Part shown: positions 8,198 to 16,534 of the stretch, piece by piece | Numbering within the stretch: position 1 is the stretch's first letter | How the letters are laid out: each line of letters starts with the position of its first letter | Origin: G020348185 sp964525045 | GTDB lineage: Bacteria > Nitrospirota > Nitrospiria > Nitrospirales > UBA8639 | DNA: 64,000 nucleotides | NCBI GenBank assembly: GCA_964525045.1 | Contig: CAZGFD010000004.1 | Location: 124,001-188,000 of the forward strand | Direction: 5' to 3' | Position numbers and translations under genes: made by a program | Notes under the pieces: model-generated | Seen by the model: only the letters and a program-made list of their open reading frames with translations | Database searches by the model: none | What the model was told of the DNA's origin: nothing

Positions 8198-8505
8198 AAG
8201 CCACCACCAAAAAAACCAAGGCCCGGGGAACCCCCAGGACGACGGCGGTCGTCGTCACAGAGCATGGCGGCCTGGAGCCGGACCCCCTTACGCGGGCGAT
8301 GCAGGCGATTGACGATCAGAAGGACTTGATTGCCGACCTCCAGGGACTTTTACGAACCCTCATCCATCTCGGGACGAATGGAGATGGCCCCGACCCCCAG
8401 GCGCTGAACAGTACCTTCACCACCCTGCTAGCTATGGCCAATGGGGTCGATCACCAGGCTGATGAATTTTTTCGGCATTATGAGCTGGCCACGGGAGCGC
8501 AATGA
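8194..8505 (+). CDS. Small helical protein, paralogue 2
   Basis: 103 residues, translationally coupled to the preceding gene by a 4-base overlap. The Lys/Thr-rich N-terminus (KATTKKTKARGTPRTT) is followed by two helices that resemble the upstream protein. It may form a heteromeric pair with it. Function unknown. Confidence 0.6.
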   Translation: MKATTKKTKARGTPRTTAVVVTEHGGLEPDPLTRAMQAIDDQKDLIADLQGLLRTLIHLGTNGDGPDPQALNSTFTTLLAMANGVDHQADEFFRHYELATGAQ

Positions 8506-8514
8506 AAAATATTC

Positions 8515-8543
8515 TTGACTTCCAAAACGGTTTAGGGTATTGA
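8515..8543 (+). promoter_or_regulatory. Sigma-70 promoter
   Basis: TTGACT (8515-8520), a 17-base spacer, TATTGA (8538-8543). GGTATT occurs twice (8535 and 8545) around the -10 box and resembles half of the ATACCGGTAT operator. It drives the gene at 8562. Confidence 0.55.
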
Positions 8544-8561
8544 GGTATTAATAGGCACAAG

Positions 8562-8876
8562 ATGAACGCATACAGTACAGATTATTTAAACAGCCTAAGT
8601 CACCGGTTGGATGTTGGCCCCGTGAAGTTCGGCATTAAGGCCGGTCACTGGAGCCGAGAATTATCACAGAACATGGAATCCTCCGGTGAGGGCGATGGTC
8701 TTTATGCATTCTCGAAAAAAATTGACCGGTCGACCGGACACGGCTTTCTGGTCATTGAAGAAGTCCCGGACGGATTTAAAATGACCACCGTCACCACGTG
8801 CCAACCGGGCGTGATTCAGAACCGATGGACCACATTTTTTAGGCGTGAGCTTCGTCCAGTCGGAGCAGTAGAGTAA
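8562..8876 (+). CDS. Hypothetical phage protein
   Basis: 104 residues with no known motif. The middle (GHGFLVIEEVPDGFKMTTVTTC) reads as beta strands. It has its own promoter upstream and a very strong terminator downstream, so it can be expressed alone. That arrangement is common for phage morons or early regulators, but no function can be read. Confidence 0.6.
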   Translation: MNAYSTDYLNSLSHRLDVGPVKFGIKAGHWSRELSQNMESSGEGDGLYAFSKKIDRSTGHGFLVIEEVPDGFKMTTVTTCQPGVIQNRWTTFFRRELRPVGAVE

Positions 8877-8878
8877 TT

Positions 8879-8976
8879 TTCGGGCGGGCGTAGTCCCGCT
8901 GCGCACATAACTTCGGTCGCTTACGGGCGCCGTCGATGTAGAGGAAATCCCCTCTACGTCGGCGGCGTTTTTTTTT
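8879..8976 (+). ncRNA. Possible structured RNA ending in a terminator
   Basis: About 100 bases between genes are rich in potential stems (for example GGGCG with CCCGC near 8883-8898) and end in a perfect intrinsic terminator. It could be just a 3' UTR. A small RNA processed from, or started within, this region is possible, although I see no separate promoter. Confidence 0.3.
8928..8976 (+). terminator. Strong intrinsic terminator
   Basis: A 17-bp stem (8928-8944 with 8951-8967, two G-U pairs, no mismatch), a six-base loop and nine T residues (8968-8976). It separates the small-gene region from the replication operon at 8997. Confidence 0.9.
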
Positions 8977-8996
8977 GCTCAAAACCAGGAGGATTT

Positions 8997-9182
8997 ATGG
9001 TTCGCTCACCCATTACCCGCAACACAAAGCTTGAAGATTTGCCCGAATGGCTCGCCCCCCGCGAAATCATGGACTGGTTTGGTCTTGGTCGCAATACCGT
9101 ATATGACTTGTTGCGGACCGGGACCATTCCCTCACGCCGGTTCGGAAAGAAAATTCTCGTGTCCAAGCGGGCACTATCATGA
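8997..9182 (+). CDS. Excisionase-like helix-turn-helix protein
   Basis: 61 residues from an ATG with AGGAGG seven bases upstream. WLAPREIMDWFGLGRNTVYDLLRTGTIPSRRFGKKILVSKRAL matches the MerR-like HTH_17 excisionase fold: helix, turn, recognition helix, then the basic wing. The family binds DNA in phage excision or replication control. It overlaps the next gene by 4 bases and heads the replication operon. Confidence 0.8.
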   Translation: MVRSPITRNTKLEDLPEWLAPREIMDWFGLGRNTVYDLLRTGTIPSRRFGKKILVSKRALS

Positions 9183-9700
9183 TTGAGCAAGTCGCCGAGA
9201 AACTGCCCGAGGTCCATTGGAGCGGCCCCGATAAATTACGCAGTCGGTGCCCTGCCTGTGGTCGAAAATCGTTCAGTGCCAAAGAAACCGACCGTGGGGT
9301 GCTCGTCCATTGCTTTGCCGGATGTACGATACAGGAAATCTGTGCGGCCCTCGACATGGCCGTCTCGGAGTTATTTAACGATGCCCGCCCGCCTCGCCAG
9401 AGAACCAACGGCCAGCCCGCGCCCTGCGTCCTTCCACGAAATTCTCAAGAGGCAACCGCCCGCCTACTGCGGGACTACGGACAGAAGTTGATGACGATTG
9501 CAGACATATACGAATTGCATAGCTCAAAAATTCTCGAACAAGCCCGGGATTTACAAATTGATGAGTGGACTCCCGAGGAATTGGACCGCGCGTTGAGCGT
9601 GGTAAACGGGGCCATGCAAAAGCAGCGGTTGGTGCGGGCCCTCGATGAATTAGGCGAGGATTTTCGGGTTACGGGCTTTAAATTGGGGGAAAATTCATGA
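9179..9700 (+). CDS. Primase-type zinc-finger protein
   Basis: 173 residues. The N-terminus carries CPAC at 24-27 and HCFAGC at 44-49, the CHC2-like zinc site found at the front of phage primases, with S-A-K between as usual. No TOPRIM or polymerase domain follows; the remainder is helical. So it could be a stand-alone zinc module that works with a separate catalytic part, or a regulator of replication. It is coupled by overlap to the HTH gene before and the helicase gene after. Confidence 0.75.
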   Translation: MIEQVAEKLPEVHWSGPDKLRSRCPACGRKSFSAKETDRGVLVHCFAGCTIQEICAALDMAVSELFNDARPPRQRTNGQPAPCVLPRNSQEATARLLRDYGQKLMTIADIYELHSSKILEQARDLQIDEWTPEELDRALSVVNGAMQKQRLVRALDELGEDFRVTGFKLGENS

Positions 9701-10686
9701 ATCCGGATGTTCAACGACTCGTTGAAGCCGATCAAGCCGCAATTAATGGTCGATCGTCTTCTGATGCCCTTGACATGGAAGACCGTCCACCCCTCGAACG
9801 GGCCGTGCTCGATTACCCCTCCCTTGTGTCCATTGCATTGCCCCCACGACGACTTCTCCTCCCCTTCCTTCCAGAGGGGGGCCAGGCCATGGTGTTTGGC
9901 CCCCGTGGGATCGGGAAAACCTTTTGCACCCATGCTTTGGCCGCCGCCATCACCACCGGGGAGAATTTCTTACGATGGGGCGTTTCTCAAACGTGCGGGG
10001 TCTTGTGCGTCGATGGGGAAATGACCATGGGAGAAACCCGGGACCGCATGACGGCCCTCCTTCCGAAGCCCCCAGAAGCCCCACTGTATTTTTTGACGAG
10101 CGAGTGGGTCTATCACACCCTCCATCAAGATTTGGTGCTGACGAGTGAGGATGTGCGTAATCAAATTCTTGACATCCTCGAAGCCCGCCCCGCTATCCGC
10201 GTCCTAATTTTGGACAATATCTCGTGCCTGTTTTCTGGCATTGATGAAGATAAAAAGCGGGACTGGGAACCGATAGCGGCTTGGCTGGTTCGCTTGCGTC
10301 ACAGAGGCATTGCGACCGTTCTCGTTCATCATAGTGGCAAGGGCGGGCAACAACGGGGGACGAGTGGCCGAGAGGATTCCCTCGATACGGTCATTCAATT
10401 GCATCGCCCGACAAGTTATGTCGCGAGCGAAGGCTGCCATTTTGAACTGACCTTTACGAAGAGCCGGTCTGCGGTGGGAGAAGAACTGACGCCCCTGGAT
10501 GTCAAGCTTCAGGCGCAAGAAGGGCAACTGGCGTGGACCTGGAAAACCCTCGAAAAGTCCAAAGAGGACCAAGTGCGAGAATTAATGAATGACGGCATGA
10601 CTTCCCCTAAAGATATCTCAGCGGAACTCAATATCAGCAAAGGATATGCCAGTAAATTGATGAAAAACGTCAAGGGGTCTCTATGA
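9697..10686 (+). CDS. RepA-like replicative helicase (AAA_25)
   Basis: Hexameric RecA-fold ATPase, presumably the element's replicative helicase. Walker A GPRGIGKT is at 68-75, a sensor-like region VLCVDGEMTMGE follows, Walker B is RVLILDNISCLF, and the motif VLVHHSGKGGQQRGTSGRED is typical of RepA/RSF1010-type helicases. The C-terminus (TSPKDISAELNISKGYASKL) is a winged or HTH DNA-binding tail that could bind the repeats immediately downstream. The 329-residue length is normal. The start overlaps the zinc-finger gene. Confidence 0.85.
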   Translation: MNPDVQRLVEADQAAINGRSSSDALDMEDRPPLERAVLDYPSLVSIALPPRRLLLPFLPEGGQAMVFGPRGIGKTFCTHALAAAITTGENFLRWGVSQTCGVLCVDGEMTMGETRDRMTALLPKPPEAPLYFLTSEWVYHTLHQDLVLTSEDVRNQILDILEARPAIRVLILDNISCLFSGIDEDKKRDWEPIAAWLVRLRHRGIATVLVHHSGKGGQQRGTSGREDSLDTVIQLHRPTSYVASEGCHFELTFTKSRSAVGEELTPLDVKLQAQEGQLAWTWKTLEKSKEDQVRELMNDGMTSPKDISAELNISKGYASKLMKNVKGSL

Positions 10687-10688
10687 CG

Positions 10689-10875
10689 GTTTCCTACGAG
10701 TTTCCTCAAAAGTTTCCAGGTAATTGGAAAAGTTTCCTAAATCCTGTGCGGCAATTCGCGGTGAGGAAACAGGAAACTTTAGGGGTTTTCGCCGCATGGC
10801 TATTGAGGTTTCAGGGTTTCCTGGGGTGGAAACCAGTTTCCTCGCAGGAAACCAAAAGTTTCCTGAGTGGTTTCC
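10689..10875. repeat. GTTTCC iteron-like array, putative origin
   Basis: Eight GTTTCC (10689, 10700, 10712, 10732, 10816, 10836, 10858, 10870) and four GGAAAC (10765, 10772, 10828, 10847) in 187 bp. Several are 11-12 or 20-22 bp apart, about one or two DNA turns. Two inverted pairs form palindromes (10828-10841 and 10847-10863). The array follows the helicase gene, as origins often do in phages and satellites. Open frames across it look like by-products of the repeats. Confidence 0.7.
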
Positions 10876-10906
10876 TGCCTTGGGTAGACAAAGGGAGGGC
10901 CGAATC

Positions 10907-11197
10907 ATGGCAATAACCGGCGTCAGTCAATGTCCGGCCTGTAAAGGCGTCATCAATATTCGGTGGAAAACGTGCCCGAATTGTTCTCGTCCCCTTACCG
11001 CCGAAACACCGCCTGATTGGACAACGGCCTGGCGGCAAGTGGCCCGGATGACCGATGGAATTGAAGAGACCCACCCCCACCTTGAAGCCATCAACGACCT
11101 GCTCGGCCAAATGGATATCGATTTCTTGAGTAACCAGTGGCCGGCCTTCCAGGCCAACGTGCTGAAATTACAAACCCTCTGCGGAAGGAAATCTTAA
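10907..11197 (+). CDS. Small zinc-ribbon protein
   Basis: 96 residues with CPACKG and CPNC separated by about 15 residues, a four-Cys zinc ribbon, then a helical half. GGGAGGGCC precedes the ATG. It lies between the putative origin and the tail tip gene, two bases before the latter. It may be a transcription or replication accessory protein; the partner is unknown. Confidence 0.65.
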   Translation: MAITGVSQCPACKGVINIRWKTCPNCSRPLTAETPPDWTTAWRQVARMTDGIEETHPHLEAINDLLGQMDIDFLSNQWPAFQANVLKLQTLCGRKS

Positions 11198-11199
11198 CC

Positions 11200-14100
11200 A
11201 TGCATCCATCTCACGCCCCCACCCTCACCGTCAAACCGCATCCGTTTGCGCCGGACACGACCGTCGTCCAGCTGCAAGCCGGGATGACCATCGTGGATGT
11301 ATTGAACGACCATCAGGTCCAGGAATCAGACGGGTGCCATCTCCATGTGAGTATTGATGGACGCGTCATTCCCCGAGACCGGTGGCAGTGGGAGAAACTG
11401 GAACCCGAGCAACTCGTCACCGTGCAAGCCATTCCGCATGACGGGGGAGGGGGTGCCGAGAGCCAGGAAAGTAAAAACATTGGCAGCATTATTGCCGGAG
11501 TGGTGCTGATTATTGTCGGGGTGGTGTTGGTGGCGTATGGCGGATACTTTGGTGTCTCGCTGATTACGATGGGCTTGGGCCTCGTCGCCGGGGGCGTCGC
11601 GGGGCTCATTGCCCCGTTTCCGCAATTGGCTGGCCCCCCTCAACAGGACGAGCGCATCCATAGCCTCACCGGCATTCAAAACCGGGCCAATCCGTGGGGC
11701 ATGGTGCCCTTGGTCTATGGCCGGCATCGCATCTTCCCCACCTTCGGGGCGCAGCAATTTACCGAAATTGTGGGCGATGACCAATATATCCGGGCGGTCT
11801 TTGTCATGGAAGGACCCGTGTCCTTCTCCGACCATCGCATCGGGGGCGTACCCATTGCGGACTTGGAAGGCGTCCAGATTGAAACGCGATCAGGCCTCTC
11901 GGGCGACAGCCCTCTCACGCTCTATCCCTATACCTGGGTGGAAAAGCCCATTGCCATTGAATTTGATGCCCCGGACTGGGTGAGTGGCAACACGACTTCC
12001 TACAAGCACAATATTACCGCGCCTGCGACCGACCAGATTTCGCTGGATGTGACCTTCCCGGAGGGGATCATTATCTTTCCCGCCAATGGCGGGCGGGCGA
12101 GCCAATCCGTGTTTGTCACCATCGAATACAAACTCGTGACGAGCGGGACCTGGCTCAATCCCTTTGGGGGCGAAGTTGAGATTCCGGGATTCTCTAGCGC
12201 CTTGCTCCGGCGCAATTACACGTGGGATGTCGCCTCAGGCCGGGGCCAGTACGATATCCGCATGCGGTTTCGGTTTGTGGGCACTACCAACCCCAATGAT
12301 ACCGTGCGCGGGCGGCCCGTCTGGACGGTGGTCCGCTCCATTACCATCCCCCAAACCGCCGACGAAGAGCCCATTCAAGGGGACGGGCTCGCCAAGATTG
12401 CCATCCGGATTAAAGCCAGCGGCCAACTCGAAGGCTTTCTCGATTCCTATAACTGTATTGTGCAGCGGTTGGTGGCCGTCTGGAATGGCTCGAGTTGGGA
12501 CGAGAACCAAGCCACCCGCAACCCCACCTGGGCCTATACCGATATTCTGACCAATCCGACCATCAACCCCCAAGCGGTCTCGCGCGACCGGATTGATACC
12601 ACGACCATGCTCGACTGGGCGACGAACAATGCCGCGGCGGGCCGGAGCTTTGACCGGATTTTTGAAGCCCGCCCGACGGTGTTTCAAGCGCTCCAGGAAA
12701 TTGGTCCGGCGGGACGCGCCAGCTATCAAATGAAATCGAACGGCCTCCACTCCGTCGTCCAGGACACCCTGCAAACCATTCCCCGGCAACTGTTCAATCG
12801 TCGCAATATTCTCAACTATCGGGGCTCACGGGGCTTTCCCGATGAGCTACACGGCTTGCGGATTTCGTTTAAAAATGAACGGGTCGATTGGGGTGATGAT
12901 GAGCGGGTGGTCTATGACGATGGATATACCGCCGCCAATGCGACGAAGTTTCAGAATCTACGCTTCCCGGGCGTCACCGACCCTGAGGCCATTTTTAAAT
13001 TGGGGCGCTACTGGCTAGCCGATCTGCGGCTGAGACCCGAGCGGCATCTCTTTGAGACCGACATGGAATTTCTGGTGGCCCAGCGGGGGGACCTCGTCCT
13101 CGTCCAGCATGATGTGATGGTGGTGGGCCTGGGGGGCCGGCGCGTGACCGCCGTCGGGACCAGTGGCAGTGATGTGACCACCATCACCCTGGACCGCCCG
13201 GTCGAGATGGAAATGGGGAAGAGCTACGGTGTCCGGATCCGCATGACCGATGGCAGTACCGTCGAAGTCAACCAGCATGCCGTGGATACCGTCGTCGGGG
13301 AACAAGAGACCCTCACCTTCACCACCCCCATCCCGAACTCCGTCTTTCAGCCAGTGGAAGATGATTTGGTGTCCTTTGGCCTTTTCGACCTGGAAACCCT
13401 GCCCTGCCTGATTCATGCGGTCGAGCCGCGTGGCTCGGATCTGCGCTGTACGGTGACGTGTATCAATGAAGGGGCTGGAGTCCATGACGCGGATACGGGG
13501 CCGATTCCGGCACACGACCCGAAAATTACTCTCCCCACGGACTTTGGCTATCCGCCCGAACCTGTCATCGACGCCCTCACCTCTGATGATTTTGTGAGTG
13601 TGAAGCAACCGGATGGCTCAACATGGGCCCGGATCATTGTGAGCTTGAAGCCCCAGCCCCCGGTGGGCAATCCCAACAAATTTACCGTGCTGCTGCGTTG
13701 GAAGGAAGCCGAGGGCGAGGACTGGCAAAACCGCACCTATCCCTATTTGAGTAACAACATCTATGCCGAGCCGGTCAACAATGGCGTGACCTACGACATT
13801 GAGGTCCGCAACTATAATCTGCTCAACGGGCACACCTCGAAGCCCACCACCGTGCAACACACCGTGGATGTGGCCGCCGCGGTCCCGCCGGACATTGACA
13901 GTATCACCACGGAAAATAATTGGGTGGTGTGGAGCTATGCGTCACGGCCTTCCGACTTTCTGGGCTATGAAGTGCGCTACCGTCAAGGCAATAAGGTCCA
14001 TTGGGACAGCGGGATCAAGGCCCACGATAATTTTGTCAGTGAGACGCGCTTTAGTCTGGACAGTATTCCGCCCGGCACACAAACGGTCATGGTCAAGGCC

Positions 14101-14910
14101 GTCGACCGGCTCTTGAACTACTCCACCAATCCCGCGGCGATGATTACCGATTTAGGTCTTCCGTTGGAAGAGCAGAATATTATCTTTACCTATGACGAGC
14201 ATGGTGCCGGCTTCCCGGGCACGATCACGGACGGGACCGTCGTGGGCGGGGACCTCCTGGCCGATGACATTGGCGATACCTTCTGGCCGACCGACCCCAA
14301 TAGCAAGTTTTGGCAAACGGACCCGGACAGTCTCTTTTGGGCGTCGGCCTACAAAGAAATGGTCTATGAGTTTTCCATTGGGATTAGCGGCTGGTTTAAG
14401 CCCTTTACCTTGCGACTCGAGACGGACATTGAGGCGGATAGTTACACGATTGAGTATCAGGGGGACTCCCGGCAGCCATTCTGGCAAGATGACAGCGCCC
14501 CCTTTTGGGCCGACGATGCCACGCCTTTTTGGGATCAAACCGTGATTCCGTTTCGGCCCTGGCCGCACGAACTCAAGAATGCCCAAGCGTCGAATTATAC
14601 CTTCCGCATTACCACCTCGCCGGGGCGCATCCGCGGGGCCATCCGGTCCCTCACAGTCGTGATTGACGTGGATGATGTGCGGGAGTTTTTTGAAAACCTC
14701 TCGCTCTCAGCCAGCGGGACCATTGTCACGCCGACCAAGGCCTTTAAATATATCAAGGGGGTAGAAGTGACCCCGAATAGCCCCTTGGGGCAATTTGTGA
14801 ATGTGCAGGTCCAAAAAATCAACAACGCCACCGCCGTGGTGCTGACGCCCATTGATACGAATGGTCAGGCCGTGGACGGGGTGGCCGACGTGGAATTGGT
14901 GGGGTACTAA
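11200..14910 (+). CDS. TipJ-family phage tail tip protein
   Basis: Central tail tip and host-recognition protein, 1,236 residues from the ATG at 11200 (GGAAGGAA upstream). About residues 1-85 form a ubiquitin-like region resembling lambda gpI (HLHVSIDGRVIPRD). Next is a glycine-rich link and a hydrophobic hairpin (about 95-145). The gpJ body follows, starting near VPLVYGRHRIFPTFGAQ. Fibronectin-like segments are likely around 780-960. Near the end are tandem FWxxD-type units (FWPTDPNSKFW; PFWQDDSAPFW). The frame is fully open, which argues against simple decay. In siphophages this gene follows tail tube and tape measure genes; none is present. Confidence 0.85.
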   Translation: MHPSHAPTLTVKPHPFAPDTTVVQLQAGMTIVDVLNDHQVQESDGCHLHVSIDGRVIPRDRWQWEKLEPEQLVTVQAIPHDGGGGAESQESKNIGSIIAGVVLIIVGVVLVAYGGYFGVSLITMGLGLVAGGVAGLIAPFPQLAGPPQQDERIHSLTGIQNRANPWGMVPLVYGRHRIFPTFGAQQFTEIVGDDQYIRAVFVMEGPVSFSDHRIGGVPIADLEGVQIETRSGLSGDSPLTLYPYTWVEKPIAIEFDAPDWVSGNTTSYKHNITAPATDQISLDVTFPEGIIIFPANGGRASQSVFVTIEYKLVTSGTWLNPFGGEVEIPGFSSALLRRNYTWDVASGRGQYDIRMRFRFVGTTNPNDTVRGRPVWTVVRSITIPQTADEEPIQGDGLAKIAIRIKASGQLEGFLDSYNCIVQRLVAVWNGSSWDENQATRNPTWAYTDILTNPTINPQAVSRDRIDTTTMLDWATNNAAAGRSFDRIFEARPTVFQALQEIGPAGRASYQMKSNGLHSVVQDTLQTIPRQLFNRRNILNYRGSRGFPDELHGLRISFKNERVDWGDDERVVYDDGYTAANATKFQNLRFPGVTDPEAIFKLGRYWLADLRLRPERHLFETDMEFLVAQRGDLVLVQHDVMVVGLGGRRVTAVGTSGSDVTTITLDRPVEMEMGKSYGVRIRMTDGSTVEVNQHAVDTVVGEQETLTFTTPIPNSVFQPVEDDLVSFGLFDLETLPCLIHAVEPRGSDLRCTVTCINEGAGVHDADTGPIPAHDPKITLPTDFGYPPEPVIDALTSDDFVSVKQPDGSTWARIIVSLKPQPPVGNPNKFTVLLRWKEAEGEDWQNRTYPYLSNNIYAEPVNNGVTYDIEVRNYNLLNGHTSKPTTVQHTVDVAAAVPPDIDSITTENNWVVWSYASRPSDFLGYEVRYRQGNKVHWDSGIKAHDNFVSETRFSLDSIPPGTQTVMVKAVDRLLNYSTNPAAMITDLGLPLEEQNIIFTYDEHGAGFPGTITDGTVVGGDLLADDIGDTFWPTDPNSKFWQTDPDSLFWASAYKEMVYEFSIGISGWFKPFTLRLETDIEADSYTIEYQGDSRQPFWQDDSAPFWADDATPFWDQTVIPFRPWPHELKNAQASNYTFRITTSPGRIRGAIRSLTVVIDVDDVREFFENLSLSASGTIVTPTKAFKYIKGVEVTPNSPLGQFVNVQVQKINNATAVVLTPIDTNGQAVDGVADVELVGY

Positions 14911-15254
14911 TGCGACCCTATCTCGTGCTGCTACGGTCAGGTCGGCGCTGGTGGGTTGGCAAACTCTCCCCGCGGCTTCGGAACGGGGCGACCGTCCCAG
15001 ACGGCTTTGTGGATACCTTTGAAGTCGATGGCCGGCCCTGTCGCTTGGAGTATATCGAGAAGGACTGGGCGAAATACTTAGACGAAGCCGAACAGGCGTT
15101 GCGGCAATTTACCTTACTGCACCCCAAGGTAACCCAGGCCAGGAAATATCACCGAGGCCTTGACCAGGCGTTTATGAAAGGGGATTTTGTGCAATTTTTT
15201 ACCGTGTTGGAATTGTTGAAGTCTCTAGATCGGGAGGAGTCTGGAGCTGCGTAG
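14910..15254 (+). CDS. Small protein coupled to the tail tip gene
   Basis: 114 residues, not recognised. Its ATG overlaps the tail tip stop (TAATG), so it is translated with it. The first half is beta-like and aromatic (RRWWVGKLSPRL); the second is helical. It could be a tail fibre chaperone or a cap protein, judged by position only. Confidence 0.6.
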   Translation: MRPYLVLLRSGRRWWVGKLSPRLRNGATVPDGFVDTFEVDGRPCRLEYIEKDWAKYLDEAEQALRQFTLLHPKVTQARKYHRGLDQAFMKGDFVQFFTVLELLKSLDREESGAA

Positions 15255-15356
15255 CCGGGGCGTCGGCGCAGGATAAGCCCAAGCCATTGGCGGTGCTCCT
15301 CCCTTGGCGGCCCCATGGCCGCGCTCCTTTGCCCCCAATGGCCACGCCCCAATATT

Positions 15357-15695
15357 ATGATGACGGAGAAATTTTACAAATTACAATTGGCCTTCGATGA
15401 GGTGGTCGAAACCGCGCAAGCCTCCGATTTGCCCGACCTGGCAGGGTTGGCCGCCCGCTTTCAGGCCCAAGTGTTTCAACGCATGGCCACACCCCCACGG
15501 AGAGAGACGGAGAACGGCAAGGCTTCCCCCGAGCCTGGGCGGTATCTGTCCGCCGAGCAAGCCGCCCAAATGTTTGGGGTGACCCCGAGATGGCTATACC
15601 GGAATAAGCAGAAACTCTCTGCTAGTCAACCCAGCCGCAAAGTGGTCCGATTCCATGAAGGAAAGCTCCGCAAATACTTTGACTCCGCCCATTGA
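15357..15695 (+). CDS. Helix-turn-helix DNA-binding protein
   Basis: 112 residues from the ATG at 15357. The C-terminal part (YLSAEQAAQMFGVTPRWLYRNKQKL, then RKVVRFHEGKLRKYF) is a MerR-like HTH_17 fold, as in excisionases; the first 55 residues are an acidic helical extension. It lies close to the integrase, so it may be the recombination directionality factor, with 8997 serving another role. Confidence 0.7.
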   Translation: MMTEKFYKLQLAFDEVVETAQASDLPDLAGLAARFQAQVFQRMATPPRRETENGKASPEPGRYLSAEQAAQMFGVTPRWLYRNKQKLSASQPSRKVVRFHEGKLRKYFDSAH

Positions 15696-15720
15696 CAATA
15701 CTCCGGTATTGCAGTATCAT
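15692..15720 (+). promoter_or_regulatory. Sigma-70 promoter with embedded operator
   Basis: TTGACA (15692-15697), a 17-base spacer, TATCAT (15715-15720). The spacer contains AATACTCCGGTATT, an imperfect palindrome related to ATACCGGTAT at 7413. The same repressor may act at both places. Confidence 0.7.
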
Positions 15721-15729
15721 ACCATCATT

Positions 15730-15906
15730 ATGAAGCAACGCGCGCCAAGCCGGAAAGAGATGGTCATGATGAATGTGGCGTTGGACCAAGCCGTTCATCG
15801 ACAGTTGGCTCTTATCTCATTCAAGGAAAACATCGCGATGGCGGAACTGGTCCGACAAGCGGTTGGGGAATGGATGGTTAGGAAAAAGAAGTTTAAGGGA
15901 GCCTGA
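15730..15906 (+). CDS. Ribbon-helix-helix-like repressor
   Basis: 58 residues from the ATG at 15730, ten bases after the -10 box, so the leader is very short. VMMNVALDQAVHRQLALISFKENIAMAELVRQAVGEWM fits strand-helix-helix of the Arc/CopG type. It likely controls its own promoter through the embedded palindrome. The AT-rich membrane gene follows one base after its stop. Confidence 0.7.
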   Translation: MKQRAPSRKEMVMMNVALDQAVHRQLALISFKENIAMAELVRQAVGEWMVRKKKFKGA

Positions 15907-15907
15907 A

Positions 15908-16510
15908 ATGGGAAAATTCTCTCCATATCCCAAAAAAAAGGTTAGATGGTTTCAAAATGGAAAGTTCAAAATTTTGCTTGATTTCGTAGCAATATTTTTT
16001 GCCGCTGTAGCTTTAGCTGTTTCATTGACAGGTGAATTAATTCACGAAAAAGAACTTGAAGTAAGTCGTGATCAACTTAAAATCCAGAAAGGTTATGAGT
16101 CTATCCGACTCATTCCTGTTCTCACTAGTGAGTTAGAAAAAGACAGAGAATCATTTTCGGTTCTTTCGGCAATACGACGCTGCGAGCCACTTTACAGTAG
16201 TTGGGGTGGTAAATTTACTTACGACACCATGAATATCTTTCTTAATAAACTTGAACAATTGGCTTTTATCCTTCTTTTTTTAGATAGTGAAAAATATTTG
16301 GATACTAAATTGGTTGCTTACTTTTACTCAAACTATCTCGTTGACGTTTATCTTCACCCCCATGTTAAGCGCTATATAGAGGGCTTCCATGAACACGGCA
16401 ACCCTCAGGCATGGATCAGATATGCAAATTTTTCTCAAAAACTCTTATTACGATATCCAGATGTAAAAGGTATTGGGATGGATTGCACTAAAATCTTGGA
16501 ATTATCTTAA
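15908..16510 (+). CDS. AT-rich membrane-anchored cargo protein
   Basis: 200 residues. A transmembrane helix (LLDFVAIFFAAVALAVSLTG) lies near residues 20-40, followed by a soluble domain with helices; the pattern recalls DUF4760-type proteins, but I am not certain. The codon and base use is clearly more AT-rich than the rest of the element, which points to separate acquisition. Its place beside an RHH gene and the integrase is a usual cargo slot. Superinfection exclusion or another defence role is possible but not shown. Confidence 0.6.
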   Translation: MGKFSPYPKKKVRWFQNGKFKILLDFVAIFFAAVALAVSLTGELIHEKELEVSRDQLKIQKGYESIRLIPVLTSELEKDRESFSVLSAIRRCEPLYSSWGGKFTYDTMNIFLNKLEQLAFILLFLDSEKYLDTKLVAYFYSNYLVDVYLHPHVKRYIEGFHEHGNPQAWIRYANFSQKLLLRYPDVKGIGMDCTKILELS

Positions 16511-16534
16511 AGCAAAAAGAGAAAAGGGAATTTC

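Noticed and set aside
8907..8915. ATAACTTCG resembling the start of loxP
   Set aside because: Only nine bases match and there is no second inverted arm.
10689..10875. CRISPR array
   Set aside because: The repeats are only six bases, in both orientations, and spacing is irregular; no cas gene is present.
10683..10916. Open frames on both strands across the GTTTCC array
   Set aside because: They arise from the repeats, have no ribosome site of their own and no motif; a non-coding origin explains the region better.
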